Of a DNA stretch of 32,650 nucleotides, positions 32,590 through 32,650 are shown piece after piece. The DNA comes from a virus. A program made the position numbers and the translations under genes. How positions within the stretch are numbered: the first letter of the stretch is position 1; each line of letters begins with the position of its first letter. The stretch covers positions 1 to 32,650 of the IMG/VR virus record IMGVR_UViG_3300023202_000131; one strand, given 5' to 3'. The notes under the pieces are model-generated. The model did not search any database, was not told where the DNA came from, and worked only from the letters and a program-made list of their open reading frames with translations.

Positions 32590-32650
32590 CTAACCGGCCT
32601 CTCTTTCGTCGTCCTCGTCTTGGTCGCTGTCGACAAGCGACAGCCCGTCC
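32590..32650 (-). CDS. C-terminus of the upstream gene, probably the portal protein
   Basis: The last 19 codons of an open frame running in from the right edge, ending DSDQDEDDEREAG and TAG at 32592-32590. The acidic tail is like the disordered ends of lambda-type portal proteins, and the place directly ahead of the S49 protease fits lambda gene order B-C. Too little sequence is present for a family match. Confidence 0.6.
   Translation of the reverse strand, partial: DGLSLVDSDQDEDDEREAG

Noticed and set aside
1-32650. R-type tailocin (headless tail particle)
   Set aside because: Capsid, decoration protein, head protease and scaffold are all present and intact, so this is a phage genome with a head.

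Overview
This window is most of the late half of an integrated, contractile-tailed (myovirus-type) prophage. It combines a lambda-type head module with a Mu-type tail and baseplate module. Essentially every gene lies on the minus strand, so the phage reads from right to left: portal end, head protease/scaffold, decoration protein, major capsid protein, neck genes, tail sheath and tube, tail-assembly chaperone with a -1 frameshift, tape measure, baseplate, fibres, accessory surface genes, lysis. A strong intrinsic terminator follows at 360-402. Terminase, most of the portal, replication, regulatory and integrase genes are not in the window and would lie to the right.

The left end carries the 5' half of a tRNA-Lys(UUU) gene (72-113). 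Its tRNA homology stops just after the anticodon loop, which is where tRNA-directed integration usually crosses over. I read this as the prophage/host junction. The host appears to be a high-GC Gram-negative bacterium. The Cys-rich secreted modules (CG..DNGCGG type), the large lipoprotein enzyme and the trypsin-like protein resemble myxobacterial (Myxococcota) exoproteins, but that assignment is an inference.

Right part (about 26.2-32.65 kb): portal C-terminus, S49 protease with a nested scaffold start, gpD-like decoration protein, gpE-like capsid protein, three neck genes, sheath, tube, and tail chaperone G/GT. Middle (about 17.4-26.2 kb): tape measure, Mu gp43- to gp48-like baseplate genes, a YmfQ-type baseplate protein carrying an inserted beta-propeller, and small fibre-base proteins. 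Fibre and accessory zone (4.6-17.4 kb): a 1559-aa collagen-containing fibre, a frameshifted trypsin-like protein, a 1932-aa lipoprotein with a GH123/DUF4091-like domain and two beta-helix regions, and a 373-aa beta-rich protein. Lysis zone (0.4-4.6 kb): a 26-aa micro-ORF, a holin-like protein, membrane/coiled-coil proteins, an HECVH metallopeptidase-like protein, a complete PAS-GGDEF diguanylate cyclase, an amidase endolysin and two small unknown genes.

The most unusual content is the diguanylate cyclase coupled into the lysis operon, with intact active site and intact inhibitory site, and the outer-membrane-type glycosidase lipoprotein in the fibre locus. Together they suggest a phage that alters the second-messenger state and the surface glycans of its host. 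Nearly all genes are joined by ATGA, GTGA, TAATG or direct stop-start contacts, so these accessory genes are part of the late operon's layout and not loosely inserted cargo.
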